A model generated the notes under the pieces. That model saw only the letters and a list, made by a program, of their open reading frames with translations, did no database searches and was not told the DNA's origin. Position numbers and translations under genes: made by a program. 41,908 nt of DNA, taken from a virus. Of the stretch, positions 18,803 through 26,209 are shown piece after piece; position 1 is the stretch's first letter; each line of letters starts with the position of its first letter. The stretch covers positions 1-41,908 of IMG/VR virus record IMGVR_UViG_3300021440_000057; one strand, given 5' to 3'.

Positions 18803-19258
18803 TTAATTTTTTCTTTTATGTGTTCTCTTTCTGTGGCAATTTGCACAGACGACTTCACATTTCTTTATTTCGTTAATAATAATTTTTAATGATACATTTT
18901 GGTCAACTAAAGTGCTAACATCACATATCTTTTTTCCTTTCACATGGTCTAAATCCATAACATATGAAGGATATTTAATTCCACAATCTGTACAAGGAGC
19001 TTCTTTGATTTTTGAAACATAAAGTCTTTTTTCTTTCTGTCTCCTCTTCGCATCCTCTGACCTTTTTGCTTTATTTGCTTTTTGGTAATCAGAATTTACT
19101 TTAGAGCCATGAGAAGATTTCCTGTATTTTAATTGTGCAGCTGCAGAACATTTTTTACATACTCTCCATCCATTTGGAGCTATATATAAATTTTTTCCTT
19201 TGAATGGATGACCATTTAAGCAATGAGTTTTTTCACTATTTTGATTTTTTACTTCCAT
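18803..19258 (-). CDS. HNH endonuclease
   Basis: A 151-aa nuclease. An N-terminal treble-clef-like Cys pair (HCLNGH, VCKKC) at 12-37 is followed by a Lys/Arg-rich helix. The HNH core shows CTDC at 89-92, MDLDHVKGKK at 101-110 and VCANCHRKRTHKR at 137-149. The His of DLDH and the final CxxCH are the expected catalytic and zinc residues. It may be a free-standing homing enzyme or act in packaging or recombination. Its end overlaps nothing, and its start overlaps the next upstream gene by 23 bases. Confidence 0.85.
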   Translation of the reverse strand: MEVKNQNSEKTHCLNGHPFKGKNLYIAPNGWRVCKKCSAAAQLKYRKSSHGSKVNSDYQKANKAKRSEDAKRRQKEKRLYVSKIKEAPCTDCGIKYPSYVMDLDHVKGKKICDVSTLVDQNVSLKIIINEIKKCEVVCANCHRKRTHKRKN

Positions 19259-19421
19259 GGAAATTTTTTTGTCCCGGAGCTGCTTGTTTTGATCTTGCGA
19301 TATTTCCTATAACACCACCCGGTACACCTGCTGCTTTCAATTGCGCTGCTCGACCACCATGACCGAGAGCGTTACTTTTTCCGGCAAACGTACCGGTCTT
19401 TTTTGTTTCGTGAGAAGACAT
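19236..19421 (-). CDS. Small basic Gly/Ala/Lys-rich protein
   Basis: A 61-aa protein starting at ATG 19421, which lies one base after the stop of the 46-aa gene upstream. A longer TTG start at 19442 is possible but would overlap that gene. It is Gly-, Ala- and Lys-rich with no hydrophobic core (AAQLKAAGVPGGVIGNIARS) and a basic tail. It may bind nucleic acid or be a small virion component; no family is recognised. Confidence 0.6.
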   Translation of the reverse strand: MSSHETKKTGTFAGKSNALGHGGRAAQLKAAGVPGGVIGNIARSKQAAPGQKNFHGSKKSK

Positions 19422-19422
19422 A

Positions 19423-19563
19423 CTATTTTTTGGGTACACCAAATGTTGTTTTTAGATTAGCCTTCGACTCGGCTTTTGCTGGATTAGGACTAGCCTTTGA
19501 AGCTGTTGGCTTCGCAGGTGCTTGCTTGGTTTGCGTCGATGACGCTGACATTACTTTAGCCAT
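19423..19563 (-). CDS. Micro-gene: 46-aa Ala/Lys/Pro-rich basic protein
   Basis: This gene is found by reading the gap. ATG 19563 to TAG 19425-19423 gives 46 aa rich in Ala, Lys, Pro and Ser (KQAPAKPTASKASPNPAKA), resembling a disordered DNA-condensing tail. The ATG follows TAATAT, the start context used across the window. The stop is one base from the next ATG (TAGTATG), which supports a real operon member. Confidence 0.6.
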   Translation of the reverse strand: MAKVMSASSTQTKQAPAKPTASKASPNPAKAESKANLKTTFGVPKK

Positions 19564-19573
19564 ATATTACAAA

Positions 19574-19960
19574 TTAATTATTTAATAAATATTCTATTGC
19601 TCGACTTAATAGAATTGTATCATCCTTGAAGTTAGCAAGTCCATTGTTGCAATAAGTGCATAATAGACCTCGAACTTTCCTTGTCTTATGACAATGATCC
19701 ACGTGAGCACCTTTTAGAAGAGGGATTTTTCTTTTACAAATTGCACATCGCCCCTTCTGAATCATATGCATTTGGGTGTACTTGGGAAGAGAGAGTCCAT
19801 AGTAATGCAAAAGATGATTTTGTTTTGTCTTAATTGGATCTCTTTTTTTTAGAGAAACACATTTTTTACAAGAACAATTCAATCCATCTTTACTTGCTCT
19901 TCTTATAGAAAAATCATTTTTATTCTTTTGTTTTTTACAAGTTGAGCATTTCTTTTTCAT
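19574..19960 (-). CDS. Endonuclease VII-family (HNH) recombination nuclease
   Basis: A 128-aa protein. N-terminal zinc-type Cys residues lie at 5, 8, 29, 31 and 34. The endonuclease VII core shows GRCAICKRKI (70-79, Cys72/Cys75), VDHCHKTRKVRGLLC (87-101) and CTYCNNGLANFKDD (101-114). The DHCH and paired CxxC match the T4 gp49 fold, which resolves Holliday and branched DNA before packaging. The helix ILLSRAIEYL closes the domain. It is adjacent to a PD-(D/E)XK nuclease gene. Confidence 0.88.
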   Translation of the reverse strand: MKKKCSTCKKQKNKNDFSIRRASKDGLNCSCKKCVSLKKRDPIKTKQNHLLHYYGLSLPKYTQMHMIQKGRCAICKRKIPLLKGAHVDHCHKTRKVRGLLCTYCNNGLANFKDDTILLSRAIEYLLNN

Positions 19961-20607
19961 TATATTTCTCGAAGATATGCTTGATATGCATCACTTATTT
20001 CATAGGCAACTTTGACGATGAGATTTTCCATTCTCTCAATTTCTCTTTCATCAAACTCTCTATGAAAGCTCACAATTCTTCCCGTTACATTAATAATTTT
20101 ACCACTCTCACGCCAGAAATCTACTGATTCATTGGCTGCTTCTTTGGTCTCTATCCAATCCAAATCGCAGTATTCTGGCATATTGCCTGTGTGCCATTTG
20201 AGCATTGTCGCGTAGAACACAAGCTGATCGTGCTTCTGGACCTTTGCTTTAGTCCAAGGAATCTTCCCTGTTTTGTATTCTCTGAACACATTTGCAGGGA
20301 CGATATCGGTGGCTACAGCATTGTAGGTATCGATGAATGAAAGACAAGGAACAATGTGCATAATGCGAGCTTCGATTTTGTACTCTGGAGAGTCGTACGT
20401 TTCAAGGTCCGGCAATAAGTCTTTGTGCTGTCCGGTCTCAATCAATTCTGCAATGTTCTTACCGAAACGCAAAAACTTTGTATCGAGCTTTTCCCCACTC
20501 TCAAAATATTCCTTTCGATAACGATTGGGATTTGAGAGCCAGCAAGACATCTGACTCCATGAGAGATGTGGCTTTGGCAGAATTAGTTTTTTTGTTTCTT
20601 CTTCCAT
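19960..20607 (-). CDS. PD-(D/E)XK (RecB/Cas4-like) nuclease
   Basis: A 215-aa protein from ATG 20607; the frame extends to a TTG at 20619, but ATG lies five bases after the upstream stop. LSWSQMSCWLSNPNRYRKEY (15-34) is the usual N-terminal helix of RecB-type nucleases. FIDTYNAV (91-98) and FREYKTGK (108-115) give the Asp and E-x-K catalytic set, and HDQLVFYATML (126-136) is the Q-x-x-x-Y motif. The enzyme probably processes DNA ends during recombination-dependent replication together with the SSB-like protein, RuvC-like resolvase and helicase encoded nearby. Confidence 0.82.
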   Translation of the reverse strand: MEEETKKLILPKPHLSWSQMSCWLSNPNRYRKEYFESGEKLDTKFLRFGKNIAELIETGQHKDLLPDLETYDSPEYKIEARIMHIVPCLSFIDTYNAVATDIVPANVFREYKTGKIPWTKAKVQKHDQLVFYATMLKWHTGNMPEYCDLDWIETKEAANESVDFWRESGKIINVTGRIVSFHREFDEREIERMENLIVKVAYEISDAYQAYLREI

Positions 20608-20612
20608 AATTT

Positions 20613-21203
20613 TTACCAATTAAATCTATCGTAATACTTAAAAACTTCTTCCAACTGTTTTTCATCTTTGAGTTTGTAGGTATATTTTCCGAGACCTGTT
20701 TCAATGATGTCTTTTTCTGGTATTCCTTCTATATTAAAATCTCTTACAACATTGATATAGAAAGTTTTTGGAACAAAAGGAAATTCTTTGATGTAGTGTC
20801 TACTTGCAATTCCATTTACAGTACCAGTGAAAGTATCATAATCGTCCTCTCCTTGCCAAACAATTGCATCGAGGAAATAGGCTCTTCCGTCTTTTCCTTG
20901 TTTGAAGATAGAGCTTAATCTATTGTTTTGATACATATCATTTCTATCTCCCATATCAAAACAACTATTCCACTCTTCTTCTATGCCAGTGATAGGGCAG
21001 ATTGGCTGAAACAAACAAAGCTTTTTGACTGCTTCTGCAATAGCTCCTGCTACATATGGAGCTGATCCACCACTTTGTCCAGATCCGCCAAACTTCTCAC
21101 ACAAGGCAAGTATCTCTGGAATAAAATCCCTGATAATTGCATCTGGAGTTGACTTCACTAATATGTCCAATTCTTTTTGAGCGTGTTTTTGTATGTTTGT
21201 CAT
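20613..21203 (-). CDS. Conserved-type phage hypothetical protein
   Basis: A 196-aa protein. It has a Gly/Ser-rich loop (FGGSGQSGGSAPYVAG, about 39-54) leading into a helix, then CLFQPICPITGIEEEW (63-78). A mixed alpha/beta C-terminal domain follows. I recall this layout in uncharacterised phage proteins but cannot assign a function. It stands in a cluster with nuclease genes. The stop TAA is five bases from the nuclease ATG. Confidence 0.7.
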   Translation of the reverse strand: MTNIQKHAQKELDILVKSTPDAIIRDFIPEILALCEKFGGSGQSGGSAPYVAGAIAEAVKKLCLFQPICPITGIEEEWNSCFDMGDRNDMYQNNRLSSIFKQGKDGRAYFLDAIVWQGEDDYDTFTGTVNGIASRHYIKEFPFVPKTFYINVVRDFNIEGIPEKDIIETGLGKYTYKLKDEKQLEEVFKYYDRFNW

Positions 21204-21204
21204 A

Positions 21205-21411
21205 TTATGATTCCAACTCTGTTTTAACGTCTTTGATTGCCTTCTCCAAAAGCTCTAGGAACGCTTTCAGTTCGGTCTTCACATCAGTACGTAGGTTGAA
21301 TGCGAGTTGCACATTACCTTTTAAATAATTGAAATTCTTTGTGCGGGTTGAGCGATCCTCTAGTGGAACGAATGGTGCTCTTTTTGGTTTGTTACTTGAT
21401 TTGTTAGACAT
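21205..21411 (-). CDS. Hypothetical small protein
   Basis: A 68-aa protein with a basic, Pro/Ser-rich N-terminus (NKSSNKPKRAPFVPLEDRS) and a C-terminal amphipathic helix (VKTELKAFLELLEKAIKDV) that could dimerise as a coiled coil. It lies between the 196-aa gene and the methyltransferase gene. The family is unknown. Confidence 0.65.
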   Translation of the reverse strand: MSNKSSNKPKRAPFVPLEDRSTRTKNFNYLKGNVQLAFNLRTDVKTELKAFLELLEKAIKDVKTELES

Positions 21412-21415
21412 AATG

Positions 21416-21946
21416 TTATTTTTTTATACCCCAGAAATACAAGTCGCAAGTTACTGGATTGTATTCGAAGAGGTGCTTAGAGAACATGCTTTTAATATCG
21501 AAGTTTTGCCAAAAATCATTGGCATTCCGGTTCTCGTAGTAGTCAGTCGTTGCAGGAGAATCAGCAGGAGAAGTGCGAGTAGTACCGTGCTCATGGCGAC
21601 CATCTGATGCACAAGTGAAGATAACCATACCTCCAACTTTTGTCATACGGACCATGTTTGCAAAAGTCTCTTTCCAAGTCTTATCGTGCTCGAAACATTC
21701 AGTTGAAATCACAGTATCAAATGTTTCTGCTGGAGCAGGGAATAGATTTCCCGGACAGACTTGGTCCACATCTTTCCCTTCAATCAGATCAATACCTACG
21801 TATTTCTCTGCTGCGAAAAAGTCTCGGACAGTACCATTGATATTGAGTGATCCAACCTCCAACACATTCAAGTGTTCACCCTCGAAGTATTCTGGGAAGT
21901 GATCCTTTGTCTTTTTTATAAAATCTCTTTGTTGTTGATGTGCCAT
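21416..21946 (-). CDS. SAM-dependent methyltransferase (class I)
   Basis: A 176-aa enzyme. Motif I NVLEVGSLNINGTVRDF (27-43) and the acidic end of strand 2 (YVGIDLIEGKDVDQV, Asp53) form the AdoMet site. FDTVISTECFEHDKTW is motif IV/post-I, and MTKVGGMVIFTC is the motif VI strand. Its resemblance is to Methyltransf_11-type small-molecule or sugar methyltransferases, not DNA methylases; no DPPY or PCQ motif is seen. It lies three bases from a glycosyltransferase gene, so the two may modify the same glycan. Confidence 0.85.
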   Translation of the reverse strand: MAHQQQRDFIKKTKDHFPEYFEGEHLNVLEVGSLNINGTVRDFFAAEKYVGIDLIEGKDVDQVCPGNLFPAPAETFDTVISTECFEHDKTWKETFANMVRMTKVGGMVIFTCASDGRHEHGTTRTSPADSPATTDYYENRNANDFWQNFDIKSMFSKHLFEYNPVTCDLYFWGIKK

Positions 21947-21949
21947 AAA

Positions 21950-22504
21950 TTAATGATTACGTTGCTTAAATAATTGTTCATCGTGCTTCCAGTTTGGTCT
22001 TGATGTTTGAGTTATGTATGTCTCATCCATAGGAACCGCACCGAATGCAGGGTGATTGTGAATAATCTTTGCTTCTTCACACCAGATATACTTGTTGAGC
22101 TTTTCTGATCTGATTCTTAGTTCATCATCGCAGAAGTTGTGAATGTACCCAGTGTAAAAGAATTCGTGGTTATCAAGGTAGGCAAGGAGGTTCTTGTGAG
22201 CGAGCCAATGAGTAGCCTTTCTACCATGTCCGTCATTGAATCCTACGAGCCATTTATCATGTTCAAGAGCAGCTTTTAGGGCGTAATCGATGCACCCTTT
22301 TTCAAGTAGTGTATCGTCTCCGAGAAATACTACGAAATCATACTGTGCTTTATCCACGAGCCTCTTGACCATTTTAGGAGCACCGATTCTTTCTGTGTCC
22401 TCTTCCCAGATCACTTCGTGCAATACAGATGTATTTTCATCTATTGAGCGCAATAGTTCTGGAATGTTTTCTGGTCTAATTGTTGGGATAATTATGCTTA
22501 TCAT
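21950..22504 (-). CDS. Small GT-A glycosyltransferase
   Basis: A 184-aa enzyme. MISIIIPTIRPENIPELLRSI (1-21) is the nucleotide-binding start of family 2-like transferases. FVVFLGDDTLLEKGCIDYAL has the DD metal motif at about 62-63. The C-terminus carries EEAKIIHNHPAF with candidate catalytic or metal His residues. It is shorter than usual family 2 enzymes (about 250-300 aa), so it may be a minimal catalytic domain. It is paired with the adjacent methyltransferase gene. Confidence 0.78.
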   Translation of the reverse strand: MISIIIPTIRPENIPELLRSIDENTSVLHEVIWEEDTERIGAPKMVKRLVDKAQYDFVVFLGDDTLLEKGCIDYALKAALEHDKWLVGFNDGHGRKATHWLAHKNLLAYLDNHEFFYTGYIHNFCDDELRIRSEKLNKYIWCEEAKIIHNHPAFGAVPMDETYITQTSRPNWKHDEQLFKQRNH

Positions 22505-22519
22505 ACTGTGTTTTTATGC

Positions 22520-22593
22520 TGTGTCCGAAACCCCGTCCAAAGATTTTTACTGACGAGTTCAAATCCTTAAAGACTGACGGGCTTCCGGACACA
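22520..22593. ncRNA. Long imperfect hairpin, possible structured RNA
   Basis: TGTGTCCG (22520-22527) pairs with CGGACACA (22586-22593). CCCGTC (22532-22537) pairs with GACGGG (22576-22581). The intervening bases can also pair, so on the minus strand it forms an almost continuous 18-bp helix. An inner 8-bp AAGGATTT/AAATCTTT helix extends it. It fills the 95-bp gap between the glycosyltransferase gene and the 61-aa gene. There is no T-tract, no open frame and no tRNA fold. Confidence 0.5.
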
Positions 22594-22599
22594 CCATCG

Positions 22600-22785
22600 T
22601 TAGATAGTTGTCTCGGAACGGCTTAGTTTTTCCAATAGAGCTTTGATTTCATCATCCCCCATATCGGTACAAGTTGAAAATGTTTGTACTCGCTTCTTCA
22701 AGTTGTGGCTCACTATCGCTATAAGTTCGCCATTCACTCGGACTGCGGTAACCTGTTCAGTTGTGATTCCTATTCCTTCTTCCAT
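22600..22785 (-). CDS. Hypothetical small protein
   Basis: A 61-aa protein with a beta-hairpin-like N-terminus (GITTEQVTAVRVNGELIAIV) and an acidic C-terminal helix (DDEIKALLEKLSRSE). It follows the TAA of the membrane-protein gene by one base (TAGTATG-type spacing). The family is unknown. Confidence 0.62.
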   Translation of the reverse strand: MEEGIGITTEQVTAVRVNGELIAIVSHNLKKRVQTFSTCTDMGDDEIKALLEKLSRSETTI

Positions 22786-22786
22786 A

Positions 22787-23134
22787 CTATTTTTCTTCTT
22801 CTTTTTTCTTAATGATATCCTCTAAGCCTTTGATGATTTCGTTTCTGTTTTCGAGCAATTCGTCATTGAATTTCATAACGTCTTTGCAGAGTCTGCGCCA
22901 TTGGCGATTTGATTCTTGGACCATGTCGAGCATCATCCAGAGAATCATGTACCATATTTGCCATAGACCTACGAGGAACCAAGTTTCTTGTTTCAAGATG
23001 AAAAAGTTAAAAAAACTTTGTGTGATCACAGCAATCATCATTGCTACGAATGCCACCTTGAATAGCTTGACTCCTCTTGTTTTACTCCAGTCATTTTTTA
23101 TAAATGCCCAGATTTTCGTCAGTAATTTTTTCAT
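22787..23134 (-). CDS. Membrane protein with two transmembrane segments
   Basis: A 115-aa protein with hydrophobic segments at about residues 26-46 (FKVAFVAMMIAVITQSFFNFF) and 53-70 (FLVGLWQIWYMILWMMLD). A basic N-terminus and a charged C-terminal helix (ELLENRNEIIKGLEDIIKKK) complete it. It may organise replication at the membrane or act in superinfection exclusion; both are inference. It is adjacent to the 207-aa gene with a one-base overlap. Confidence 0.7.
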   Translation of the reverse strand: MKKLLTKIWAFIKNDWSKTRGVKLFKVAFVAMMIAVITQSFFNFFILKQETWFLVGLWQIWYMILWMMLDMVQESNRQWRRLCKDVMKFNDELLENRNEIIKGLEDIIKKKEEEK

Positions 23135-23757
23135 TATTGCAATTCCTTCTTACGCTTTAGTAATACAGTAAAGAGCATCGGCTTCTCTTCTGGGGTGAGC
23201 TTTGTTGACTCTTTAATTTGATTCTCGATGATATCGAGAGCTGCGATACTCATTACAGCACCAATAGCTTTTTCAGCTTTTGCGTATGCTTGTGAGACCG
23301 CAGTATTTGCAGGTGGTAGATCAGCCTCTGTTCGCTCTGGAGTATTCTCAATCTCTTTTGCAAGATTAGTATTCTCTGCTGGCTTTGGAGTATTTGCTGA
23401 TGCACCAGTTGGAGCATCCTTTTGAGATGTAGCTGGAGCTACAGTCTTTTCAGTAACAGTAACATTTGCTTTTGATGCGAATGTTGGTTTTGGAGAGCCG
23501 TCTCGTGGAGACTCAACATATTGATTGAAGAGGTCTTCAATGATTGGCATAACATATGCCTTTGCTTCTTCGATAGTTGAAGCTTTTACTACAACCTCTG
23601 GTTGAATATTCCCGAAGGTCATCACAGGGATTGTAGCTTTTACAGAAAACTGTACGAGTTCAATTGTGCTTTTTGGAGCCTTCACCTTCTTCTCCTTTTT
23701 TGGAGCAGGTGCTTTCACTTCTTTTTTAACAACTTTCTTTGTGTCTTTTTTTGCCAT
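23134..23757 (-). CDS. Phage hypothetical protein with Lys/Ala/Pro-rich N-terminus
   Basis: A 207-aa protein. The N-terminal 28 residues are Lys-rich (KKVVKKEVKAPAPKKEKK). A compact domain follows (about 32-85, VQFSVKATIPVMTFGNIQP, then ASTIEEAKAYVMPIIEDLF). A disordered Pro/Thr/Ala linker and a C-terminal helical domain (ALDIIENQIKESTKLTPEEK) end it. The middle domain pattern recurs in uncharacterised phage early proteins. A DNA-associated role is guessed from the basic tail. Confidence 0.68.
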   Translation of the reverse strand: MAKKDTKKVVKKEVKAPAPKKEKKVKAPKSTIELVQFSVKATIPVMTFGNIQPEVVVKASTIEEAKAYVMPIIEDLFNQYVESPRDGSPKPTFASKANVTVTEKTVAPATSQKDAPTGASANTPKPAENTNLAKEIENTPERTEADLPPANTAVSQAYAKAEKAIGAVMSIAALDIIENQIKESTKLTPEEKPMLFTVLLKRKKELQ

Positions 23758-23774
23758 GAAATTAAATGATTAGC

Positions 23775-24068
23775 TTATAATTTTACCGCTGTGAATCGTA
23801 GTGATTCTTGTTCGGTATATGTTGCGTCCCCAGTGGACTCTGCCTTTGCTTTCGCCGCCTTGAATTCTTCTCCAAGTTCGACCACCGCTTCTGGGTAGAC
23901 CCACTTTTTCAATTTACTGATACTGAATTTTCCGAAACCAGTATCAAGTTTCTCGACCCCGTCGTCCATCATTCTCTTTAGAATGTGTGGGCGAAGTTGT
24001 TCTTTCTTTGCTTCGAGCGCTGCGATCTCTGCTTCGAGCATCGCGTACTCTTGATATATGCCGTGCAT
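23775..24068 (-). CDS. Hypothetical coiled-coil protein
   Basis: A 97-aa protein with an N-terminal coiled coil (YAMLEAEIAALEAKKEQL, 8-25). A small domain (KLDTGFGKFSISKLKKWVYP) carries basic and aromatic residues. It resembles the early siphovirus Gp157-like group in layout but is shorter. Three bases separate it from the ribbon-helix-helix gene upstream. Confidence 0.65.
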   Translation of the reverse strand: MHGIYQEYAMLEAEIAALEAKKEQLRPHILKRMMDDGVEKLDTGFGKFSISKLKKWVYPEAVVELGEEFKAAKAKAESTGDATYTEQESLRFTAVKL

Positions 24069-24070
24069 AA

Positions 24071-24271
24071 TTATATTTTATGATTATCCTTATAAAAATC
24101 GACTATTTCTCGATACAAATCACCTTCCGATATCTTCTTATCACCCGCCTTCAAAGAAGCCTTACGCTTTTTGAGAAGGGCTTTAATGTATACCTTTTGA
24201 TCCGGACGAATTCGAGTGTTCGAGCGGACGAAAGGAAACTCTTTTCTTTTAACTTTTTTCTTTGTTGTCAT
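24071..24271 (-). CDS. Putative ribbon-helix-helix DNA-binding protein
   Basis: A 66-aa basic protein. After a Lys-rich arm, RSNTRIRPDQKVYIKALLKK followed by ISEGDLYREIVDFYKDN (residues 16-63) fits the strand-helix-helix pattern of Arc/CopG repressors. Its own promoter (24307-24336) contains a tandem GGTGTC-GGTGTC site, the type of repeated short site such dimers bind. It is therefore a candidate autoregulated repressor of the early promoters that carry the same site. This is inference and needs binding data. Confidence 0.55.
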   Translation of the reverse strand: MTTKKKVKRKEFPFVRSNTRIRPDQKVYIKALLKKRKASLKAGDKKISEGDLYREIVDFYKDNHKI

Positions 24272-24306
24272 TGCTAATTTTGTTACTTTAAAACTTCGAC
24301 TCTTCT

Positions 24307-24336
24307 ATTATAATCTTTAATGGGTGTCGGTGTCAA
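24307..24336 (-). promoter_or_regulatory. Early promoter with tandem GGTGTC operator
   Basis: On the minus strand TTGACA (24336-24331), an 18-base spacer, then TATAAT (24312-24307), a consensus promoter firing toward the 24271 gene. The -35 and spacer carry GACACC repeated (plus strand GGTGTCGGTGTCAA, 24323-24336). A DnaA-box sequence TGTGGATAA follows at 24347-24355. The same arrangement recurs at 36482-36529. Confidence 0.75.
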
Positions 24337-24356
24337 ATACCCTATATGTGGATAAG

Positions 24357-24503
24357 TCATTTTCTTTTTTTATCGTTACGGAGCGCCTTTCTAAAGTGAA
24401 GTATGCAGAATACTCGGTGCCCTATTTGCATCCACCATTTACCTCTAATCGGAGTACCACATTGCGCGCATCTCATTGATTTTGGATTCTTTGGTGAGTT
24501 CAT
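24357..24503 (-). CDS. Micro-gene: 48-aa zinc-finger-like protein
   Basis: Read from the gap. ATG 24503 to TGA 24359-24357. The protein has RCAQCGTPIRGKWW at 11-24 and FCILHF at 32-37, that is Cys-x2-Cys and Cys-x2-His, likely one zinc site, with a basic C-terminus. The ATG is four bases from the helicase stop. TGA is the stop codon. It may be a helicase accessory protein or a small regulator. Confidence 0.65.
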   Translation of the reverse strand: MNSPKNPKSMRCAQCGTPIRGKWWMQIGHRVFCILHFRKALRNDKKRK

Positions 24504-24507
24504 ATCT

Positions 24508-25734
24508 TTAAATTATATTGATAAAAACAACTTCTGCATCTCCAGTATTTCGAAATCCCCCAGCAATACGACCAATTAATTGCTCTCGGTTAGTATTGTC
24601 CATAGTATCATCAAGAATAATAATTAAATTCGTAACATCCTGTAATCCATCGGTCCCGGTCGAGATGCTATCGGTTGCAAACATGATCCCTTTTTCTTGC
24701 TTATATTTGGCAATTATTTCTTCCTTCTTTTTCTTTGGAGTTTTACCATCTACTTGAAATGATCCTTTACCATATTTCTCGTGAAAAAGTTTTGATACTT
24801 TACTTGAAAATGAATATACAATTGGACTCCGATTACTATACATACGAATGATTTCAATAAGATCCTCTCGTGGTTCAATCAAAGTCATCTCTCCATTAGA
24901 ATCACGATCAATGTGTTTACAGTATTTTAAGTAATTAAGGTAGGCGAGTTTTTGACGAACTGAATTTGCTACTTGAATGCGATTATGTCCATAGACTGAA
25001 AACCTTTCAAGAGTATCTGCATCGGCATTTTTCATTGGTAAGTTGATTTCTGTTTTTTTGAATACAAGATCTTCTCTCTCAATAAAAATTCGTTTTAATT
25101 CTCCTTGGTCGATATACGCTAAGAAATCTTCAATCTGTCCTACTTTAAATGAAAGGAATTTGGGGTAGTAGGCAAATCTGTCTGGTTCGGTATTGCAGTG
25201 TAGGAAGAGCCAGCGTTCATAAGAGCCTGTGTCATCGAATAGCCATGAGTGGACCACATAGAGACGCTCTTCCTTGTTCCGGAAAGGGGTCCCAGACATC
25301 AAGACTGCCCCAAATGTAGCATTAATTAGGCGTGAGACCATCTTGGTGAGGGTTTTACCCCTATTAGCCGCCTGATGCACCTCGTCGACGATTAGAAGCG
25401 TTTTAGACAGGTTTTTGCTCAATATAGACTCGTTCTTGCCTAACCATTGGTGCGATACGATTTTGAACGGAATTGTAAGGTACTTTTTTAGGAGGTCATC
25501 CCATTGTTTGTGGGTTGAAGGAGGAGCAACAATAATCAGAGATGTAATCAGTCCGTAGAATTCTGCATTATATGCGATCTGGGTAGCTGTAAGAGTTTTC
25601 CCTTTACCCATTGTGAAATACAAGAGAGAGTTTTTGATCTTTTCTTTTGAAAGAAGTAAAAGACTAACCCCATCAATGGCATCTCTTTGGTACGGTTCTA
25701 TTTCTTTATTTTCATTGGAAAAAATGTTCAACAT
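24508..25734 (-). CDS. Superfamily 2 DNA helicase
   Basis: A 408-aa ATP-dependent helicase. Motif I TMGKGKT lies at about 41-47, motif II LIVDEVHQ at 114-121 and motif III MSGTPFRN at 146-153. Motif V FATDSISTGTDGLQDV (about 350-365) and motif VI QLIGRIAGGFR (about 384-394) follow. The length is compact for an SF2 replication or recombination helicase. Its start overlaps the RuvC-like gene's end by 23 bases, suggesting a resolvase-helicase pair. The 48-aa zinc-finger protein follows. Confidence 0.88.
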   Translation of the reverse strand: MLNIFSNENKEIEPYQRDAIDGVSLLLLSKEKIKNSLLYFTMGKGKTLTATQIAYNAEFYGLITSLIIVAPPSTHKQWDDLLKKYLTIPFKIVSHQWLGKNESILSKNLSKTLLIVDEVHQAANRGKTLTKMVSRLINATFGAVLMSGTPFRNKEERLYVVHSWLFDDTGSYERWLFLHCNTEPDRFAYYPKFLSFKVGQIEDFLAYIDQGELKRIFIEREDLVFKKTEINLPMKNADADTLERFSVYGHNRIQVANSVRQKLAYLNYLKYCKHIDRDSNGEMTLIEPREDLIEIIRMYSNRSPIVYSFSSKVSKLFHEKYGKGSFQVDGKTPKKKKEEIIAKYKQEKGIMFATDSISTGTDGLQDVTNLIIILDDTMDNTNREQLIGRIAGGFRNTGDAEVVFINII

Positions 25735-26209
25735 ATTTCGATAAGATATTATTTAGATCTTCGTCTTTTGCCATAAAGTATAACCCATTTCGTGTTGCCT
25801 CTCGTATATCATTGTGATGTGTTTCATAAGGACCCTCGTGCCATAAATCAATTTTTTTTAGAAGAGCATCTGTAATAACTTCTTTTCTTCCACTTCGGAT
25901 TAATTCATTGACATTAAACTGTTCATCTTGTAAAAATTTTAACAAATTGATTTGCTCCTTGATGATTGATCGAGATAGGTACTTGTTTGTTGAATCAATT
26001 TTTTCGATAACAATAAAATCTGCACCTGCACATTTTTTAAGGATTTTTTCTTTTTGGTCTTCAAAGCTTCCTGTAAAAACTACCGCCGATCTTTTTATTT
26101 GTATTCCATCAAATGTCATACGAACAAAAGCGGTGGTACTGTTACTAACTTTTGGATCTCCGGTATCGACACTCACAATAGTTATTTTTTTATTGTCTAA
26201 CATATGCAT
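25712..26209 (-). CDS. RuvC-like (RNase H-fold) Holliday junction resolvase
   Basis: A 165-aa protein. Asp15 in ITIVSVDTGDPK starts the first strand. Glu69 in DFIVIEKID and His132/Asp134 in THHNDIREATRNGL complete an RuvC-type acidic set. The size matches phage and mitochondrial RuvC-like resolvases. A shorter start at ATG 26203 is possible; both ATGs lie within the end of the next gene (stop TAG 26199-26197). Together with the endonuclease VII-like protein the phage has two candidate junction-cutting enzymes. Confidence 0.72.
   Translation of the reverse strand: MHMLDNKKITIVSVDTGDPKVSNSTTAFVRMTFDGIQIKRSAVVFTGSFEDQKEKILKKCAGADFIVIEKIDSTNKYLSRSIIKEQINLLKFLQDEQFNVNELIRSGRKEVITDALLKKIDLWHEGPYETHHNDIREATRNGLYFMAKDEDLNNILSKYVEHFFQ

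Noticed and set aside
22549-22560. Hammerhead ribozyme core (CTGACGAG and an upstream GAAA)
   Set aside because: Order and spacing of CUGANGA, GAAA and the cleavage triplet cannot form the three required stems.
22521-22596. tRNA gene suggested by a 7-bp acceptor-like stem, 76-base length and final CCA
   Set aside because: The D, anticodon and T arms do not pair, position 8 is not T and no TTC loop sits at the right place on either strand.
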